NCBI RefSeq assembly: GCF_001540865.1
Contig: NC_033638.1
Span: 4,485,325 to 4,549,324 of the forward strand
Length of the DNA stretch: 64,000 bases
Reading direction: 5' to 3'
DNA from: Ananas comosus
Taxonomy: Eukaryota > Streptophyta > Magnoliopsida > Poales > Bromeliaceae
Shown: positions 11,533-23,200 of the stretch, piece after piece
Numbering within the stretch: the first letter of the stretch is position 1
Layout of the letters: the number at the start of each line of letters is the position of its first letter
The notes under the pieces: generated by a model
Database searches by the model: none
The model's input: only the letters and a program-made list of their open reading frames with translations
Told to the model about the DNA's origin: nothing
Position numbers and translations under genes: made by a program

Positions 11533-12101
11533 GTGCCAGCTTAGACCTAGTGGGAAGATCGGCAGAGTCGGCGGCCGAACACACTGGGAACTATATTTAT
11601 ATAGTTCTCACCCCGTGTGGTTTTGGGGTACAGGTACACACGAGCGGACCGGCAGTTGATCGCGGTAAGGGCTTAGCGCCCCAGAGGTTGTAGTAGTAGC
11701 TTTCTTACCCTTTGCACTAGAGCTACCTTGTACATACTTGAGAGTAGATGATGTATAGGTGTGAGATATTTTGGGAAATTGTAAACTTTAAGTTTATGTT
11801 GTATTTTGGAAGAATGTAAAGTAATCAAATGTATTAAAGTTGAATGGATGTAATAGATTAGTATCTCTCTTTTATTCACTTATTTATTACTTGTGATGCT
11901 TGCTCTTTAGTTAATTAGCACTGGTTGTGCTCTCGCTGTTGTTGTCTGATTGTGTATGTAATCAAGTTGTTTTCCTGGGCACTTGTGTACACAATCTCGT
12001 TGTTTAGCCGTGGGCGGACAGGGAAGGTGCTGTCCATTCGGCGTCTGTCCGACGCGCCCGAACCTGCCAAAGTTGTAGCGGTTTCGGGGCGTGACATTCG
12101 G

Positions 12102-13319
12102 TGTCTGTAATGTGCGTTTAGAATCTCAGCCAACGGGTTGCTATTTACTGGAGACTTTCATTTTGAATTCTAATTTTTAAAATAAGAATTCTTTTGTTAA
12201 AATTCTATCCCTCTTAATCTTTTGTAAAACATGCGTGTTCAAGAATCAAAATTCTGAAACGTGATTTGTAAAATTTTGTGAAACTCAGTCATTACTATTA
12301 TATTTTCAGTATGAAAATTTACATCTAATTATTTAGAAAGTTTTCTGTTTTGCATGCTTAATCCAACTAATGTGGTGTATGGTTTCTTACCCAGGTTTCA
12401 AAACTCTTTTGCCGGGAGAGGGTGGGACCGAGTGAACGCTAGTCGTAGTTTGTTGTTTGAGTTGCTTTCTTTTGTTATTTTGTCTATGTAGTAGTTGGAT
12501 GTTAAGTGGGTTTTCGTGGATTATCATCTGATTTATTCATTTTGGTTTTGTTCTTTTTTTCTATACCGCATATTTAGTGAATTTTGTGACTATCGTTTTG
12601 CCTGATTCTTTGTTAGGTTCTGTAGCCTTACATATTTGCAATCTAGCAGGCATGTGGCGGCTGTTACCACCTCAAATTTGGGGCGTGTAGATAGTTTGCC
12701 TCACATTATTGAAGACAGGTTCATTTCAAAATCTAGATGTCTTGTAAAAGCCGTAATTGATGTTTTAGACTTCTCTACCTTTAATGTTTTCAGAGAAGAA
12801 TCAGTAATGGAGGGAAAATTCTAAGGCAAATCTTATAAAACATTAGTTTGGCAATATTGATAAGTTACTATCATCTTCAGCTAACTTAAATGTGCTATAG
12901 CATCTCTACAAGAACAAGAAAAATTAGACGAGATATAACTAATTCACAAGTCAATTCGTGAAGTAAAATCAGTATGGAAGAAGCAGTCAAGAAATTTATC
13001 CTCCATAAATTGTACTGTACAATCAATTCCAGCTTCCCCTTTAGGATCCTTTGATCAATCAATTAGCATGCCAAGCATATCAACCCTTAACAAATAAGCA
13101 GATAGAACGATCTAAAAAAAGACATTAAACATATGTTAAATGAGAACATCTCTTTAAACTGCAAACTATTGATATGCATTGAAAGTATAAGAATGGAAAC
13201 TGTTAATTTAAAGTTTAAGATATAACATATTTATCAAGTGAAAACTGAAAATAACAAGAACGCAATTAGCAAGACCATAATACAACACAATAAGAAGGCT
13301 CATGCAGAAGGATGCATAC
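12102..13319. other. Intergenic or intronic stretch left of mannosidase exon 2
   Basis: No further mannosidase exon is recognised on the minus strand here. About 12,640-12,700 contains TTACCACCTCAAATTTGGGGCGTG, which resembles a decayed gypsy LTR 3' end. If the mannosidase gene is intact, this is part of its second intron. Confidence 0.4.
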
Positions 13320-16020
13320 CACTTTACATTCAAATGTTGTGAAGAACCAAAATGTGTAGTAGTCCCTTCCAGAGTCAGCAATATCTATAATTGCTTCATT
13401 GTTTAGGCCGTAGAAAGGATCTGGCACCAACTTGTTCTTTAGCAAGGTTCCCAAGATGCTGAAACACCATTAAGACCGAGATTCAGTTTTGACAATCGAG
13501 GGAAAATTCAATATTTACACAGAAAAACCCACATATTCAAGAGCATAACCTTAGATAAAAGCAAAAAGGACCACCAAAAATCAGAAGGAAGCAACTATAA
13601 AACATAAGATGACTAATACATACTTCAAACCAATATATTTGACATGCACTATTATATTAATGTTCATGGGAACACAGTTTGTTAATGTAAAGGTTTCAAG
13701 GTTTGAGATGCTACAGGGAGTGAGTAGAATATCTAAAGACGTGAATAGAACCAGTATGAAAAAAACATGTTGGCAACAGATTAGTGGGATAAGGTTTCCT
13801 CTTTAAAAAGTTTCATCCAAATAACAAAATATGGTTCAAAATCTTCAGGGTTAGCAGTTTCAAAGCTTCTAAAATAGGAGACATGTAAAAGTAGCAAACA
13901 AGGAACTTGTTACAGTCCTGAAAAGTTAAAAGGGGAAACAAATTCTTTTTATATGATTAGTAACGTAATAGGATTGATATTATAATACATAAGAAATACA
14001 ACAAGGGAGACGAGTTCTTTTATTAAACAAACGAAAATTAGATAAGCACTAAAAAAGAAACGAGATGATAGGATAAGTAGATGTAGAAGCTCCCACAATA
14101 AAATCTAGTAAAATACTAAGGCTTTGTTTGGTTTCGTTGTCTTTCTATTAATTACAAATTTCATGTCATGGGATAAGGTGGCCAATGGACTTCTTTATTC
14201 TCGCCATTGTTGGTTAGCCTGCAATGTGCCCCATCGAGATGTAGAGTGGCATCTTCTTCAGAGAAAAGTAAGAGGCAAAAGGGTAAAAGGGAAATATATA
14301 TATATAGAGGGTATGGTATTATTAAATTATAGATATTATTGGCTGTTTTGGTCGAAATGTTATGCCGCCTCTGGCGAACTTTGATTTAAAAATAGCCTGG
14401 TCAGGATTGGTATATTGTCCGAAGAAATGCTCTGCTTAGGCCGTGGTCGATCGGGGTGGGGTGCGTCAGGCGCTTCGTGACGTTCAGCTGCTCTTATTAT
14501 TTTACGGCGTGTGTTGTGGTTTGGGTTTGGTGGAAAGTGTTCTTGCTGTTGCCAGTGTGTTAACGTGTGAATTGGTGTCAGTACTGTGTGAATAGTCTAG
14601 TCATTGTCCGTTTTTCACATTATCGTCGGTGTAGTTTATCTTATCTGGGTTTGGGAAGGTTTGGATTCATCCGTGGGGTCAATATGTATATTTTCTTTTT
14701 TTTCTTCTTTATTTATCTAACTTTTTTCTGAAGTTGATATTGCTGTTTTTTGTTTTTTAGATAGAATCCGTAAATCGTTGTACGTATCCTGAATATATTA
14801 TTTGCATATTTAATATTTATCTCTCAACTATCTTTTTTTTGTTTGTTTTTTTTTGGAAATTTCTCGTATACGTGTGTTTCTCTTTTGTCTTTCGGTGTTT
14901 AAAAATCGCGATTATCGCATATCCAGATATTTTAAGGATTTTATACTGGTGTATTGTGATTTTTTTTAAATATCTCTGTGGCGGCGGGATTTCGGGTGTG
15001 ATTTTTTAATTATTTTATGGTTTTCGTTATTCGGGTTGGAAACGCTTGGTATGTGCAAAGTCCGTACCGTTGACTTATCTGCTTCTATATAGAGGAGAAG
15101 AAAATAGGGATATTATATTGATCATGAGATATCTTTTATGTCTGGTGAATGTATTTCACTTGTTGAATAGCTGTGAATGTTTCCATCGCTTGTTTCATCG
15201 TAACCTTTTCTTGGCTCCAGTCTTCCATACCGTCTCGCTATTTTTGTGTCGCCTGTGTCGTAGCGCTGTGGCAGGGCATGGCCATTTTTTTGTGCAAATT
15301 AATTTGACAGAGCTATTTTAAAATAAATTTTTCAGGGCGCATTTAGCAAAAATCCCTATATATATATTATATATTCATATAGTATAGTATTTAGTTATAT
15401 ATTATATGTATATAATATACGAGGAGAGAGAGAGAGGAGATGAGAGGATATGTAGAGAGAGCCTGCTATGTGTGGCTTTTTAAAAGCTTATGCTCATATG
15501 TCACTATGCTTGTTATTGTTTTTAGTCGTAGATTAGTCATTGTTTGACTCATGTTACGCCCTGTTAGATTTATACATGTCACAACCACTTTCCTTACTCA
15601 ACCGCTAAGGGTGGCGTGCCACTATCATCTGCTAACCACTTACATTCCTTAATCATAAGGCGAAAATTATCAAGTCACGTAGTTTGTCATGTAGTGTTTA
15701 GTTTGTGGTATCCAATGTTTGGGTACTTTTAAATAGCATAAGAGCTCAATTCTATATTATATTATTATTAATTATATATAATATATATAGAGTCCGCTAT
15801 GGTGCTTGTAAACGTACCAAGCACTTACGTGCTTGTAAATTTTTGCGTTAGGTCTCTGGCCCTTTGGATCATTTTACCTTGCCAGATTTATACTATTCAA
15901 CCAACCACCCACTCATCCCTAGGGGGTCCCTACATCAATCCTAACCGTACATCCTTTAATCCAAGGGCCGAAAACTTACAAGCATCAATGACTTGGTACT
16001 TTTAAAAGCATAGGAGCTCA

Positions 16021-16069
<49 letters not shown>

Positions 16070-18441
16070 CAAGTGTTTGTTTTTTGTTGGCGTATTAGCC
16101 TAACAATCCCACATGGGATAATGTACAGAAGGTTTGAGGGCTATATATGTAACTAACACTCTGGCAATTTGGGCTTAAATATTTTGGGCCGGTGGTTTTA
16201 GCATAAAAAGTTACAAATGCTAGCGGACCTAATCGTTACACAAGAAATCGAAGCAGTTACTGACTGAAAAGTGTGGGGGAATTAAGTGCTATAAGGTACA
16301 AAGCGCTATACCATGTACATGCTAGGAGACACCTCTAGAATCTCACATCATCTAGTGGTCTTGCTCTACATTATTCGGTCAAACGAGGATTTTAGGGACT
16401 AAGTGGGTACAGTTTGCAACACCCCAACGATCCTCCATCCAATAACGTGGGAGAGTTTGAGGGCAATATAGTTGACTAGATATTAGTACAAGCATCTTGG
16501 GCTTCAGCAATTTTGGATCAGTGGTTTAGACCCAACATGTTGCTAATGCTAGAGCACCGAGTCATTAGAATTGCTAAACAAACCCAATAAATGTATAGAT
16601 TGCAAACATCTGCCATCCACAAACACACTTCATCCCATCGAAATTTGTATGAAAAAAATAAAAACCAAAAGACGAGCATGGTACCAAAAGAGCCTCATAT
16701 TTTGATGTTATTGCTTCGCTATACAAAAGAAGAAATGTTATTCCAATGTAAAATCCAAAGAAAAATTTTAGCTTTCTTTTTTTCTCAATCTGATGTTAAG
16801 TAGCAGTCAATATTTAGTGGCACGACAAGCACTAGCCTTCCTTGCTTATACCATTTAAAGAGGTAAAAAGCTTTTTCTTGTTTTAAAGAGGTAAAAAGCT
16901 TTTTCTTGTTTCTTTTTTATGCTTTTCGCAATGAGCATCAACATCATCCACCTTGTATCAGATTCAACTGAAGTAAATTCCACATCACAATTATTCTCCT
17001 TGTATAGGACTTTGTTGATCTCATGAGTTTTATGTGAAATGAATTGACTCTAGTGAGGAGCCAAAAATAATCATTGTAATTTTGTAACTTAAAACAGTGG
17101 AGACTTCATTTACGATTCTTTCCTACACTTTCCTTAATTTGGTAAATAATGTATGGATCTTACCTGATCTATGCAGCATTCCGAAGCTTTTGATTTTACT
17201 ACCTTTTTTTTTGTTTTTTTGGAACCTAAAACACAATGTGATTTCCCATCTATTTCATAAATAGGACAAAAATACACCCTATAAGAGCTCGCACCCTAAC
17301 ACAATCCACTTCCCAAAAGCCAGCAGTTAACCCAAAAAAGCTAATCTACGGAAAACAGAAAAGATCCAATGTCAAAAGCAGTATACTCTCACTATGGAAG
17401 TGTATCACCAAAAACTCATAGAAAGAAAGTGCGAAACAGAAATTAACACTAAAATGCCAATCTTCTTCTGCATTCACATCAAGAGGCAGCTAGCAACTAC
17501 CGTACTCACTGATAAATGCAAAGTGCAGGGAACCCAACATCATAAAAAGCCTGAATCACGCACTAGAGTGGCAAAGAACAGCTTCCAAGAAAAGATCCAT
17601 AGGAAGGAGTATCACATAATCCTTCAGCATACACTGGAGATCATCGCTCGTTAGACAGCCCACAGCTGGGGTAGGGCAGGCGGACAACCCGGAGAGGTGC
17701 ATCCACCAGGAATAGGAAGAATACATTGTACCCTAATATAACATAATTTTTTGACAATACATTTGTCCAAAAATGTATCCCTACTAAAATTTAACAGCAT
17801 ATTTTACTTTATTGATGAAGTACATCGCAGCCTAGCTGAAAAAAATCATTGAATTCTAAAAAGTTGACAAAATTCTCTAAGAAATATTCAGAAATCAAAA
17901 GAGGCATGCCGTTAGAAGTACAATCAAGATTTTTGAAGTTCGATATATTTTAGACTGACGCTATACTTCAGGTAAGGTCTATAAAGATTTACCCCTTTTT
18001 GCTGCCCCAAAGCTACAGACTGGGGGTTCCTGTTGGCGGCCAAATATTGCCGGATGTTAGGAACATTGCCCCAATACAGTAGAGGTTTGCTCAACAGTTG
18101 TTTTGATAGCAGAGTACACAGGTATAGTGAAGTGCAAAATCGAATAAGATCAAATCAGACATTGCAGAACCTAAATGCAGCTCTCTTATTAGAACTTGGG
18201 AAGTCGACTTCTGTTCGTAATTGACGAGGAGATCGGTATTGACGTATGGGTAAGCAAAGAAGACGGAAAATAAGCAGAAGAGAAGAGAAAGATCGTACGT
18301 GCCCGGGACGGCGGCCTCCATCCATGGAGCGGAAGGGGGGAAGGACGGCGGTTGGGTGGTGGTCAGCTGGACGCCGGTGGCCGATACTTCCGTCGATCTC
18401 GCGGCCAGCCATCCCGAGTCCAGCACCCTCTTCTCTCCCAT
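13320..18441 (-). CDS. Mannosylglycoprotein endo-beta-mannosidase, exons 1-2 (partial gene)
   Basis: Two exons on the minus strand. Exon 1 is 18,441-18,299, 47 codons plus two bases, from ATG ([19 protein letters not shown]) to VPG, with donor GTACGA. Exon 2 is 13,458-13,320, 46 codons ([18 protein letters not shown] through [14 protein letters not shown]), with acceptor TTTCAG and donor GTATGC. Splice phases match: AC plus C gives the Thr of VPGT. The protein matches the N-terminal jelly-roll region of plant endo-beta-mannosidase (glycoside hydrolase family 2), which cleaves the Man-beta1-4-GlcNAc bond of N-glycans during glycoprotein turnover. The full protein is around 900 residues, so about one tenth is here. 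Exon 3 is not seen down to base 1. Either intron 2 exceeds 13 kb and holds the gypsy element, or the gene is truncated. Intron 1 (4.84 kb) contains MITEs and a MULE-like insertion. Confidence 0.88.
13459..14340. other. Mannosidase intron 1, right-hand side of exon 2
   Basis: AT-rich intronic sequence with no recognised element or exon. Short open frames such as 13,609-13,806 have no domain. Confidence 0.5.
14341..15355. mobile_element. Probable non-autonomous MULE in mannosidase intron 1
   Basis: The left end (GGCTGTTTTGGTCGAAATG...TTTAAAAATAGCC) and the reverse complement of the right end (GGGATTTTTGCTAAATGCGC...TTTTAAAATAG) resemble each other. They also resemble the ends of the well-defined MULE at 45,546-46,425. 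Flanks are TA-rich and a 9-bp duplication is only approximate. The interior, about 900 bp and T-rich, has no recognised gene. Confidence 0.45.
15459..15756. repeat. Decayed copy of the roughly 240-bp MITE
   Basis: The right end TTAAATAGCATAAGAGCTCAATTCTATA matches the next MITE at 15,790. The body is rearranged but keeps fragments of the family core. Confidence 0.4.
15790..16026. mobile_element. MITE of the roughly 240-bp GAGTCCG/GAGCTC family
   Basis: Begins GAGTCCGCTATGGTGCTTGTA and ends TAGGAGCTCAATTCTA, inserted in TA repeats. The core contains CCACCCACTCATCCCT and AAGGGCCGAAAAC, shared with copies at 50,419, 54,630 (inverted), 57,958 and, more distantly, 59,501. Confidence 0.75.
16027..18298. 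other. Remainder of mannosidase intron 1
   Basis: Contains a TA microsatellite (about 16,026-16,069) and two diverged copies of a sequence with CCCACATGGGATAAT...GAGGGCTATAT (about 16,100-16,540), possibly an old insertion end. A 27-bp tandem duplication AGAGGTAAAAAGCTTTTTCT lies at about 16,858-16,912. No exon is recognised. Confidence 0.45.
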
Positions 18442-18443
18442 TT

Positions 18444-18448
<5 letters not shown>

Positions 18449-18490
<42 letters not shown>
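18449..18490. repeat. (CT)n tract in the mannosidase leader
   Basis: A run of about 20 CT units lies directly upstream of the mannosidase ATG (minus strand reads GA). It is a common plant 5'-leader or core-promoter feature. Confidence 0.85.
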
Positions 18491-18492
<2 letters not shown>

Positions 18493-19044
18493 GCATTTGT
18501 GTTGGGGTTTGGGGGAAGGGATTTAGATGGACGCCTTCACCGGCGGAGTGGCTTGCGTAAGCAGTAAGCACGGAGCATTATTGCGGGCTTGTCATTACGT
18601 GCGGATAGGCGTGGAGACTGCGACAGAGGATACCGAGGGCGGTAGCACGTACTTGTCTTCTCGCAAGCCATCCCAATGTGACTGCTCTGTTTAATTTGTT
18701 GCCTGAGTTAATTATTCATGGTGTTGTAATAGGGTAACCGCATCTAGCTTTCAGTAATGTCTAATTTTTCAATTCTTTCGATGTCATCTATTTGATGTCT
18801 TCATTTACTTTATATTTTACCAGTAAAAATAAATAGGACGTATGACCCTTTTTTATTTAATTATTTAATCTTTAAAAGTTTTGATATTACTCTAATCTTT
18901 TAACTCATTTAATTTGAATTATTTAGTGACTCTTATATTTTATTTTAAAATTTAAAAATGTATCATTTATTTTTACGGATTTGATTAGTATATTTCATAT
19001 AATTATAAACTATAATTTTATTAAGGTCAATAATAGGCTTAAAA
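18491..19044. other. Upstream region of the mannosidase gene
   Basis: Probable promoter region. No clear TATA box can be assigned with confidence and no other gene is seen. Confidence 0.35.
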
Positions 19045-19749
19045 TCTATATCTTCTATATCTTAACATTATTTCCCCTAATCTTATCACGTGGCAGCCTA
19101 TCTTTCACCCTCACTTGCCCCTCTTTTGAACCAAATGGCTAAGCGGTCTCTTCGGCTTTCCTTTTCTGTAATGTCTACCTCTTCGGCTTCCCATCTTATT
19201 AATTTTTTTTCATAACGTATGTCTCTTCAACTTCCCATCTCATAATTACTTCTTTGTAACGTCGCTACTTCGACTTCCCTCTCATTAGTTTCTATTTTCT
19301 AAGAATCATTGCCCGAGAAGCCTGTGGGCACGGCAAATGGCGTTCTCGACAACGACCTCGCCTACTACGTCCGCTCCCCTCAAGCCCGCAAGCGCACCGC
19401 CCTCGCTCTCACCATCAACGTCGAGTGAGTCGAACTCTAACCCCAGCCTCGAACCTTTTTCTCTCGATGTCGACCACCTATATTTGTAATGTATAGGACT
19501 TGCCGAAAAAGGGTTGAAGGCGCTATGATATTTCACGAAAGCATCGGTGTTAGTAGAGAATGCCCTAAATGAAGATACAAAGGGGTCCGATTTCCATATA
19601 ACACATTTTTTTCTCCTATAATTTTTTTTTTCTTTTGTTATTTTTTATTAAATTATAATTTTATTCTAAAAGTTTTAAAGTATTTTTTATATTATTAAAT
19701 TTAATCAAATATGATTATATCCGCCGCATCGCGCTGGTTCCTACAATAG
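19045..19749 (+). mobile_element. Helitron-like element, first of a pair
   Basis: The 5' end TCTATATCTTCTATATC follows an A. The 3' end reads CCGCCGCATCGCGCTGGTTCCTACAATAG before a T. This is close to the 3' end of the element at 20,346, with a damaged hairpin and ATAG in place of CTAG. A GC-rich open stretch at about 19,316-19,428 (PVGTANGVLDNDLAYYV...) looks like a captured exon piece but I cannot name it. Confidence 0.4.
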
Positions 19750-19945
19750 TTTATATTGAAATAAGATGCCTTGTAATGTACTAAACTTTTGCAAATTAGT
19801 AAGACTTTATTATCTATACAATCTATATAATTTATAAACTATAATTTTATTAAGGTCAATAATAGACCTAAAATTTATATTGGAATCAGATGGCTTGCAA
19901 TGTATTGGACTTCTGCAAATTAGTAAGACTCTATTATCTATACAA

Positions 19946-20346
19946 TCTATATCTATATCTATGTCAATACATTATTTTTCCTAAATTTGCCACATGATAA
20001 TATTTCTTTCATTGTTGGGTCTGGGCTTCACCCCGAAATGGCTCAAGTTCTTCACAAATATATATTTTTTTCTTTCTTTATTTGAACCAAATCGGATTTT
20101 TCTCTTTCCTTACTTTAACCAAACCGGGTTTTCCTTTTTTTTGCTTGAACCGAATCGGGTCACACCTCTGCATTAGGCTAAACTGTTCCTCTTCCACTTC
20201 CTTCGACTATTACCTTCCTTCATCGGCAAGATAAATCTCACCTCTTATCACCACTTCTTTCATCGTTGTTTTCTCTTTCTTTGTCGCCATTTTTTATTTT
20301 TTTCTCTAATTATTTACCCGTCACATCACACGAATTCCTACACTAG
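19946..20346 (+). mobile_element. Helitron-like element, second of a pair
   Basis: Starts TCTATATCTATATC after an A and ends ...CACGAATTCCTACACTAG before a T, the Helitron pattern (5' TC, 3' CTRR, insertion between A and T). The segment before its 5' end repeats that before 19,045 (TATAATTTTATTAAGGTCAATAATAG), so the two loci are related. It encodes nothing recognisable. Shortly past its 3' end (about 20,358-20,465) there is a tandem duplication of about 50 bp around TTTTTCAATCCATGTCTCGT. Confidence 0.45.
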
Positions 20347-21505
20347 TACATAATAATTTGATGATTTTTCAATCCATGTCTCGTTCTCCTCTTTGTTCTC
20401 TTCACGTGGTAGATAATTTTTCAATCCATGTCTCGTTCTCTTCTTTGTTCTCTTCACATGGTGGCACTGGTGATTCAAAAAATTTTTCGAGTGGGTTCAA
20501 ATATATAATAAAAAAATATAAAAAAAATAAAAAGGTAAATTAGTGATAAATAATGTATAAATAAATAGATAAATAGAAAATTTATTATTTCTATTTATAA
20601 CTATTTTCAACGTATTTTTATAGTTTGAAAATGATTTATAATAGCATTATTGGTAGCACCATAAGATCCATCTTTTTATATATTTACTAGCCAAAATTAT
20701 GATAAATAAATTATTTTCTTATAAACCACATAAAATTAACAATATATCAATAGTTAATAAAAATAATAAAATAAATCAATAATTATTTTTCACAAATAAT
20801 AATAATAACAAATACGATTAACTAAAAATAATTAATATACTAATTATACTTTTATATGTTACAACAGCCCAAAATAACTACTACTCATCATAATTTTTTA
20901 AAAAGTATACTAAACCTATCCTACTTGTTGACCTTGATAGTGGCTAAGACTTATGTGAATAAGAATTATGCGGTTAGGATCGGCCGATAGTGGCCCACAG
21001 AATCAGGGATGTGGGCGATAATGGGGAATAACTGAATAAATAAGGAACGAGACTATAAATAAACAGAAGATGCCAAGCATAGATGTTTTTTTCCCCCGAG
21101 AACAAGAAGACTAATTTATTTTTCTACATTTTTCGCTTACTAGGAGTAGTCTACTTGCAAACTTTTTTTCCTCTCCATTTTTTAGTTTTTCTACGAGTTG
21201 TAATATCTATGAATCTTGAGGGACTAGATTTAAAATTTTATTCTAACATTAACTCTAAATTGTAATCCACCAGCGTTGGCAATCTAAAATTTAAAAATAC
21301 ATGTATTAGTTGCAATTATTTTAAAAATACAATAAATATCAAATATATATGTTATACTGGCAACCCAAAGGGCAATATGCTATATCGAACATAGCTCCAA
21401 CCCTAGTAGGTTGATCAATACGAATATGGCCCCACACTCAAATCTAGAAAATAAATTACAATAAATTATATACCAACGCTTAATATAATACCGAAAATAT
21501 TATAT
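20347..21505. other. AT-rich sequence left of the PMD pseudogene
   Basis: Strongly AT-rich between about 20,500 and 20,900. On the minus strand around 21,370-21,430 a short translated piece (GWSYVRYSILPFGLP) may be a further exon of the PMD pseudogene. The left end of the enclosing MULE was not located. Confidence 0.35.
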
Positions 21506-22330
21506 ATTATACCTGTAACAATGTCACAAAGTAACATCATTTGTCATTTCCTTTTAATGAAGTCATTCCTAACGCCCAATATAGATAGGTCAAAGCTGCT
21601 GCACCGTATGCTAATCTGCTGCATTCATCAAAATCTTTCAAAAGTGGAAGCCACTTAAGATGAACTCTATATTCAATGGGTTGGAAAACAAGCTACACCT
21701 AATTTGATATAATATATAGACTTGTACTGTAGCTGCAACTACTCCTGCATAGGCATAAAAATGTATATGGTGGCAATGCTGATATAACCACTCCAGTCTA
21801 ATTTGACCAGTCTTGATGTCATCTAGCACATCTTCTAAAAGCAATTGACAAAGATCTTACCATGCGTACAGTGTGGTACCAGTCATGAATAAACCAGTTG
21901 CACGAAGACCAGAAATGATCGCGACATCCTGAAATGTAATCATCATCTCACCGTGGCAGAAGTGAAAAGTCTATGTCTCCTGTATCCATCTATCAACCAT
22001 AGTTCCTAATAAAGCCCGATCCAGCTACACACGCCTAAAGTATGATACATAGTAGAATCCAGCCTGTCGTAGAAGATCGAGCACCGCTGGGTGGTCAAGA
22101 TTCCACTAGTTTTGCCACCATGTTCTATGAATTGAACAGTATGATACTCCTACAGTAAAGACAATGGAGTTAGATCATCATTTCGACTTTTTAGTACTTT
22201 GATAAACTTCTAATTAAAATATTTGGATAAATTCCGACCTATGAAGATGCTGCTCCATCAGCACCGATGAATCAACTGGTCTCGCGTCCTTTAGATCCGT
22301 CTCATTAAATATTGAAAGTTTTGCAGTTAG
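21506..22330 (-). pseudogene. Plant mobile domain (MAIN-LIKE / PP7-long-form-like) pseudogene
   Basis: Minus-strand translation gives an N-terminal motif RPVDSSVLMEQHLHRSEFI, then NLDHPAVLDLLRQAGFYY (about 22,051-22,105), RALLGTMVDRWIQET, GEMMITFQDVAIISGLRATG, KTGQIRLEWLYQHC and RLAYGAAALTYLY. These are the consecutive conserved blocks of the plant mobile domain, found in MAIN/MAIL1 proteins, the long form of protein phosphatase 7, and transposons. Several in-frame stops (after FRRV, QET and YAW) and a frameshift show it is dead. It lies directly downstream of the MULE transposase pseudogene on the same strand, as a second gene of that element. MAIN-type host proteins act in transposon silencing; the role of transposon copies is unknown. 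Confidence 0.82.
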
Positions 22331-22395
22331 TAACATATTAGGTAAAAACTCATTAAATATTAAAAGTTTTACAGTTAGTAACATATTAGGCAACA
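22300..22395. repeat. Tandem duplication of about 50 bp between PMD and transposase
   Basis: Two adjacent near-identical copies of ACTCATTAAATATTGAAAGT and following bases. Confidence 0.7.
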
Positions 22396-22489
22396 AGTCC
22401 TACGCCGGAGTCCTTGCTGCGTTCTCTCTGTATTTTGTGGACAAGTGCTCCTATAATGCCCTTTTTATTTACAAACGCTACATTTTGTT

Positions 22490-22680
22490 TGTTGTCCTAC
22501 TCTTTCATCCATTATATTGCAAATATATATAGATCATAGGAGACCTTTCTTTCTTCAACCAAAAGACGGCATAATTGGCGGGCCCTGGGGTCGTGGCCAG
22601 TGTCGTTTATTTGGAACATGGTGGAATTGTGGTGCATATGTCTTGCGATAGCAATCAACACTGTACCAACGGAAACAAAA
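22490..22680. repeat. 191-bp direct repeat, left copy
   Basis: Differs from 23,201-23,391 at two positions. It encodes the transposase C-terminal block (minus strand) and leads directly into the zinc knuckle, so it is the copy in original context downstream. Confidence 0.93.
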
Positions 22681-23200
22681 GAATTCGGATTGCTTGTTTT
22701 ACAAGCCTTCTTGGATCGTCCTTGTCTCGATGCTTCTGGATCTCCCACGTTTCTCGCCTTCTCCTTTGCGTACGCCTTACGCCACTGATCGGATACGGAT
22801 TTGATGCGACGGATGCCAATCGAAGAGGGCTACCAGAGTCCTCTTCTATATCCACACTCCAAAACCCCGGAAACGTAGGTGGAAATCCCAGAGAGGAAGA
22901 AAAGAGAGAATAATAGAATATTGAATTAATTCGAATATCAATCGTTACAGATGGGAGAAACAAGGGGACGTATATATAGAATAACGAAACCCCTAAATAT
23001 CCTGAATCTCATATAGATTAGGATAAGGATTAGGAAATCTATTAACATATAATAGATATCCACTAGTAGATATGTTTCTTAACTGATAAGAAACATATAA
23101 TTTATTCTTATCCTAAACCCATTAGGATAAATCACAATCCACATCTTAAGTGGATCGGGTTAAATCAAGACCCGCCAATGTGGACACACCACATGGCTAC
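22681..23200. mobile_element. 520-bp insert between two 191-bp repeats
   Basis: Unclassified. On the minus strand it begins near TGTGGTGTGTCCACATTGGC and contains the near-palindrome AATCCACATCTTAAGTGGAT and CT-rich leader-like sequence, reminiscent of a copia-type LTR plus flank. No coding domain is recognised. Its boundaries are set by the ends of the direct repeats. Confidence 0.5.

Larger units (their letters stand above)
922..12096 (+). mobile_element. Gag-only Ty3/gypsy retrotransposon with a nested solo LTR
   Basis: The element has LTRs beginning TGTAAGGTACC and ending GGGGCGTGACA, and is flanked by a perfect 5-bp target duplication TTCGG at 917-921 and 12,097-12,101. The internal region (3,473-6,232) is only 2.76 kb. 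It holds a tRNA-Met-type primer site, a gag gene and a polypurine tract, but no protease, reverse transcriptase, RNase H or integrase that I can find. It is therefore non-autonomous. LTR style and gag type fit the del/Tekay chromovirus lineage, which is inferred. The two LTRs are very similar, including an identical 92-codon open stretch, so insertion is recent. Visible differences in the first 260 bp are mostly C-to-T or G-to-A changes, as expected from decay of methylated cytosines. Confidence 0.93.
6233..12096 (+). repeat. 3' LTR of the gypsy element, split by a solo LTR
   Basis: LTR sequence runs 6,233-7,644 and resumes at 10,890-12,096 after the inverted solo LTR. Joined length is about 2.62 kb against 2.55 kb for the 5' LTR. 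The excess lies partly in the minisatellite (11,072-11,385) and the ATCT microsatellite (11,504-11,532). The hairpin-forming repeat is at 11,588-11,607. Confidence 0.92.

Noticed and set aside
22655..22963. 102-codon minus-strand frame spanning the 520-bp insert
   Set aside because: It crosses the junction between transposase sequence and the insert; no homology recognised.
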